Of a stretch of 8,601 bases of DNA, positions 6,203-8,601 are shown piece after piece. The DNA is from an uncultured Lachnospiraceae bacterium (GTDB lineage Bacteria > Bacillota > Clostridia > Lachnospirales > Lachnospiraceae): positions 1-8,601 of the forward strand of contig CAMKMR010000063.1 in NCBI GenBank assembly GCA_946413945.1, written 5' to 3'. The notes beneath the pieces are model-generated. The model did no database searches and had not been told where the DNA came from. It saw only the letters and a list, made by a program, of their open reading frames with translations. Numbering within the stretch: the first letter of the stretch is position 1; each line of letters begins with the position of its first letter. The position numbers were made by a program, and so were the translations under genes.

Positions 6203-8601
6203 TCATTTAATGATCAGCTTACCATCTTCTACTTCAACCAGCATTGTATCTCCTGTCCTTAATGTATTACTAAGGATCTTTCTTGCTGCCAAAGTTTCTA
6301 CACTCTTCTGAAGATATCTCTTTAATGGTCGTGCACCAAAGTTAGGATCATATCCATTATCGATTATAAACTGCTCTGCTTCCTTGTTAAGTTCTATCTT
6401 TATTTCACGAGAAGCAAGGCGCTTGTTTAAATCTTCCATAAGAAGTTTGATGATTCCTGCGATATTATCCTTTGATAATGGTCTGAACATTATTATCTCA
6501 TCCAGTCTGTTAAGGAATTCCGGTCTGAAATGAGCCTTTAAAAGTCCCTGAACAGCTTCCTCTGCTTCAGGCTTTATCATATCTTTTTCTTCATCAATAC
6601 CATCCAGCAAGAATTCTGAACCTAAGTTAGATGTCATTATGATTATAGTATTCTTAAAATCTACAAGATTACCCTTAGAATCTGTAATTCTTCCATCATC
6701 CAGGATCTGAAGCATGATATTAAATACATCCGGATGCGCCTTTTCTACTTCATCGAAAAGGACTACGCTGTATGGCATACGTCTTACTGCATCTGTCAGC
6801 TGGCCGCCCTCATCATATCCTACATATCCTGGAGGCGCTCCGATAAGTCTTGACACGCTGTATTTCTCCATATATTCAGACATATCGATACGGACCATAT
6901 TATTTTCATTATCAAATAACGCCGCTGCAAGAGTTTTAGCCAGTTCTGTCTTACCAACACCAGTAGGTCCAAGGAATAAGAATGAACCGATTGGCTTTGA
7001 TGGATCCTTGATACCTGCACGGGATCTTATTATGGCGTCGCTTACTAAAGCAACCGCATCATCCTGACCTATAACTCTCTTATGTAATTCATCTGCCAGA
7101 TGAAGAGTCTTATTTCTCTCGGATTCACTAAGCTTTGAAACTGGAATTCCTGTCCACTTGGAAATGATACCTGCAATCTCATCTTCTGTTACTGTTTCTC
7201 TTAAAAGCTTTCTATCTGTATCAGACATAGATTTTTCTAAGTCTTCTAATTCTTTAGTCAGCTGTGGGAGTTTTCCATATTTAAGTTCTGCTGCCTTATT
7301 AAGATCATACTTTCTTTCTGAAATCTGAATCTCATCTTTTACAGCTTCTATTTCTTCTCTAAGCTTATGAACCTTATCAACTTCTGCCTTTTCATTTTCC
7401 CAGGTTGCCTTCATGGCATTAGCCTTATCTCTTAGTTCTGCTAATTCCTGTGTAAGATTCTTTAATCTTTCCTGTGAAAGGTGGTCAGTTTCATTTTTAA
7501 GGGCTGTATGCTCAATCTCAAGCTGCATCATCTTTCTTGATATCTCATCTAATTCTGCAGGCATGGAATTAAGCTCAGTCTTTATCATGGCACAGGCTTC
7601 ATCTACTAAGTCAATGGCCTTATCAGGAAGGAAACGGTCTGTGATATATCTGTTTGAAAGTGTTGCCGCTGCTACAAGTGCATTATCCTGAATCTTAACA
7701 CCATGGAATACTTCATATCTGTTCTTTATACCACGAAGGATTGAAACAGTATCCTCAACCGTAGGCTCATTTATAGTTACTGGCTGGAAACGTCTTTCAA
7801 GAGCCTTATCCTTTTCGATATATTTTCTATACTCATCTACAGTTGTAGCACCAATACAGTGAAGTTCTCCTCTTGCCAGCATTGGCTTTAACATATTTCC
7901 TGCATCCAGGGAACCTTCAGTTTTTCCGGCACCAACTATCGTATGGATCTCATCGATAAAAAGTATTACTTTTCCTTCAGACTTTCTAACTGCATCGAGA
8001 ACGCCTTTCAGTCTTTCTTCAAATTCTCCTCTGTACTTTGCACCTGCTATAAGAGAGCCCATATCAAGGGAAAAGATTTCCTTATCTTTAAGTACATCCG
8101 GCACATCGCCCTTTACGATTCTCTGGGCAAGTCCTTCAATTACTGCTGTTTTACCAACACCTGGATCACCTATAAGAACAGGATTGTTCTTTGTCTTACG
8201 GGAAAGTATCCTTATGATATTTCTTATCTCTGTATCTCTTCCTATAACAGGGTCTAACTTCTGGGCTCTTGCACGTTCTACCAAATTCTCTCCAAATTTA
8301 GAAAGTGCATCGTAAGTTGCTTCCGGATTATCTGACTGAACTGACTGATTTCCTCTTACCTCTTTTAAGGCATTAAGGAATGAAGATTTTACGATATTAT
8401 ACTGTCTGAATAACTGCTTTATAACAGAATTACCTGTTTCAAAAAGGGCAAGGAAAATGTGTTCAACAGAAATGTAACTGTCCTTCATCTTCTTTGAAAT
8501 ATCTTCCGCCTTCATAAGAGTTCTTGATAATTCCTGGCTCATATAAATATCTTCAGATGAACCAGAAACTTTTGGCAGATCTTTTACAGCTTTCTCAGCT
8601 G
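6203..8601 (-). CDS. clpB: ATP-dependent chaperone ClpB, N-terminus cut by window edge
   Basis: This is the Hsp100 disaggregase, which with DnaK/DnaJ/GrpE threads aggregated proteins through a hexameric AAA+ ring. The frame stays open to position 8601, and the residues before the first internal ATG (8540-8542) read PKVSGSSEDIYMSQ, a normal ClpB N-domain. That ATG is therefore internal, and about 60 residues are missing; 798 are visible. Numbered from the first visible codon: Walker A1 GDPGVGKT (144-151), pore loop AKYRGEFEER (187-196), Walker B1 VILFIDEIH (211-219), a long coiled-coil middle domain (about 345-460), Walker A2 GPTGVGKT (544-551), pore loop GYVGYDEGG (591-599), Walker B2 VVLFDEVEKAHPD (612-624), and sensor/oligomerisation segments with NFGARPLKR (753-761). 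The complete middle domain and the absence of a ClpP-binding tripeptide loop separate it from ClpC and ClpA. Promoter and any CtsR or HrcA sites would be outside the window. Confidence 0.97.
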   Translation of the reverse strand, partial: AEKAVKDLPKVSGSSEDIYMSQELSRTLMKAEDISKKMKDSYISVEHIFLALFETGNSVIKQLFRQYNIVKSSFLNALKEVRGNQSVQSDNPEATYDALSKFGENLVERARAQKLDPVIGRDTEIRNIIRILSRKTKNNPVLIGDPGVGKTAVIEGLAQRIVKGDVPDVLKDKEIFSLDMGSLIAGAKYRGEFEERLKGVLDAVRKSEGKVILFIDEIHTIVGAGKTEGSLDAGNMLKPMLARGELHCIGATTVDEYRKYIEKDKALERRFQPVTINEPTVEDTVSILRGIKNRYEVFHGVKIQDNALVAAATLSNRYITDRFLPDKAIDLVDEACAMIKTELNSMPAELDEISRKMMQLEIEHTALKNETDHLSQERLKNLTQELAELRDKANAMKATWENEKAEVDKVHKLREEIEAVKDEIQISERKYDLNKAAELKYGKLPQLTKELEDLEKSMSDTDRKLLRETVTEDEIAGIISKWTGIPVSKLSESERNKTLHLADELHKRVIGQDDAVALVSDAIIRSRAGIKDPSKPIGSFLFLGPTGVGKTELAKTLAAALFDNENNMVRIDMSEYMEKYSVSRLIGAPPGYVGYDEGGQLTDAVRRMPYSVVLFDEVEKAHPDVFNIMLQILDDGRITDSKGNLVDFKNTIIIMTSNLGSEFLLDGIDEEKDMIKPEAEEAVQGLLKAHFRPEFLNRLDEIIMFRPLSKDNIAGIIKLLMEDLNKRLASREIKIELNKEAEQFIIDNGYDPNFGARPLKRYLQKSVETLAARKILSNTLRTGDTMLVEVEDGKLIIK

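Noticed and set aside
7943..8257. Plus-strand 104-codon open frame opposite clpB, with other antisense frames at 6714-7067 and 7413-7691
   Set aside because: All are antisense to highly conserved ClpB segments (Walker and middle domains), so they are composition shadows rather than genes.
8540..8542. ATG as the start of clpB
   Set aside because: The frame continues upstream with typical ClpB N-domain residues to the window edge, so this Met is internal.

Overview
The window looks like a low-GC Gram-positive chromosome, most likely a gut or rumen Clostridia of the Lachnospiraceae type. This is inferred from AT-rich sequence, strong AGGAG-type ribosome binding sites, a clostridial-style YebC N-terminus and a fused NnrE-NnrD protein next to alanine racemase. 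No 16S or phylogenetic marker is present, so the family-level guess is tentative.

Layout: positions 1-4379 hold four genes on the minus strand, transcribed in the order nnr (metabolite repair of hydrated NAD(P)H), alr (D-alanine supply for peptidoglycan), a soluble CBS/CorC-domain protein, and yebC (cut by the left edge). The alr/CBS junction is only 4 bp, the CBS/yebC gap is 26 bp, and the nnr/alr gap is 68 bp and holds a small hairpin. They probably form one operon driven from the divergent intergenic region 4380-4678. Positions 4679-5995 hold a lone plus-strand phenylacetate-CoA ligase (paaK). Convergent to it, 6203-8601 is clpB on the minus strand, with its N-terminus beyond the right edge. 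A strong bidirectional hairpin terminator at 6127-6197 separates paaK and clpB.

The divergent region 4380-4678 is the most information-rich non-coding stretch. It has a paaK promoter candidate with an 8-6-8 perfect palindrome touching its -35 box. On the other strand it has a TATAAT box followed by a roughly 165-nt leader that can form hairpins ahead of nnr; I could not assign that leader to a known riboswitch class.

Two tandem repeats stand out, both with a 39-bp period but unrelated in sequence. One lies inside nnr and adds 13-residue charged repeats; the other duplicates the last codons of paaK just past its stop codon. The remaining genes are ordinary housekeeping genes with intact motifs. 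I found no mobile element, CRISPR array, tRNA or rRNA, and no convincing new multi-gene system.
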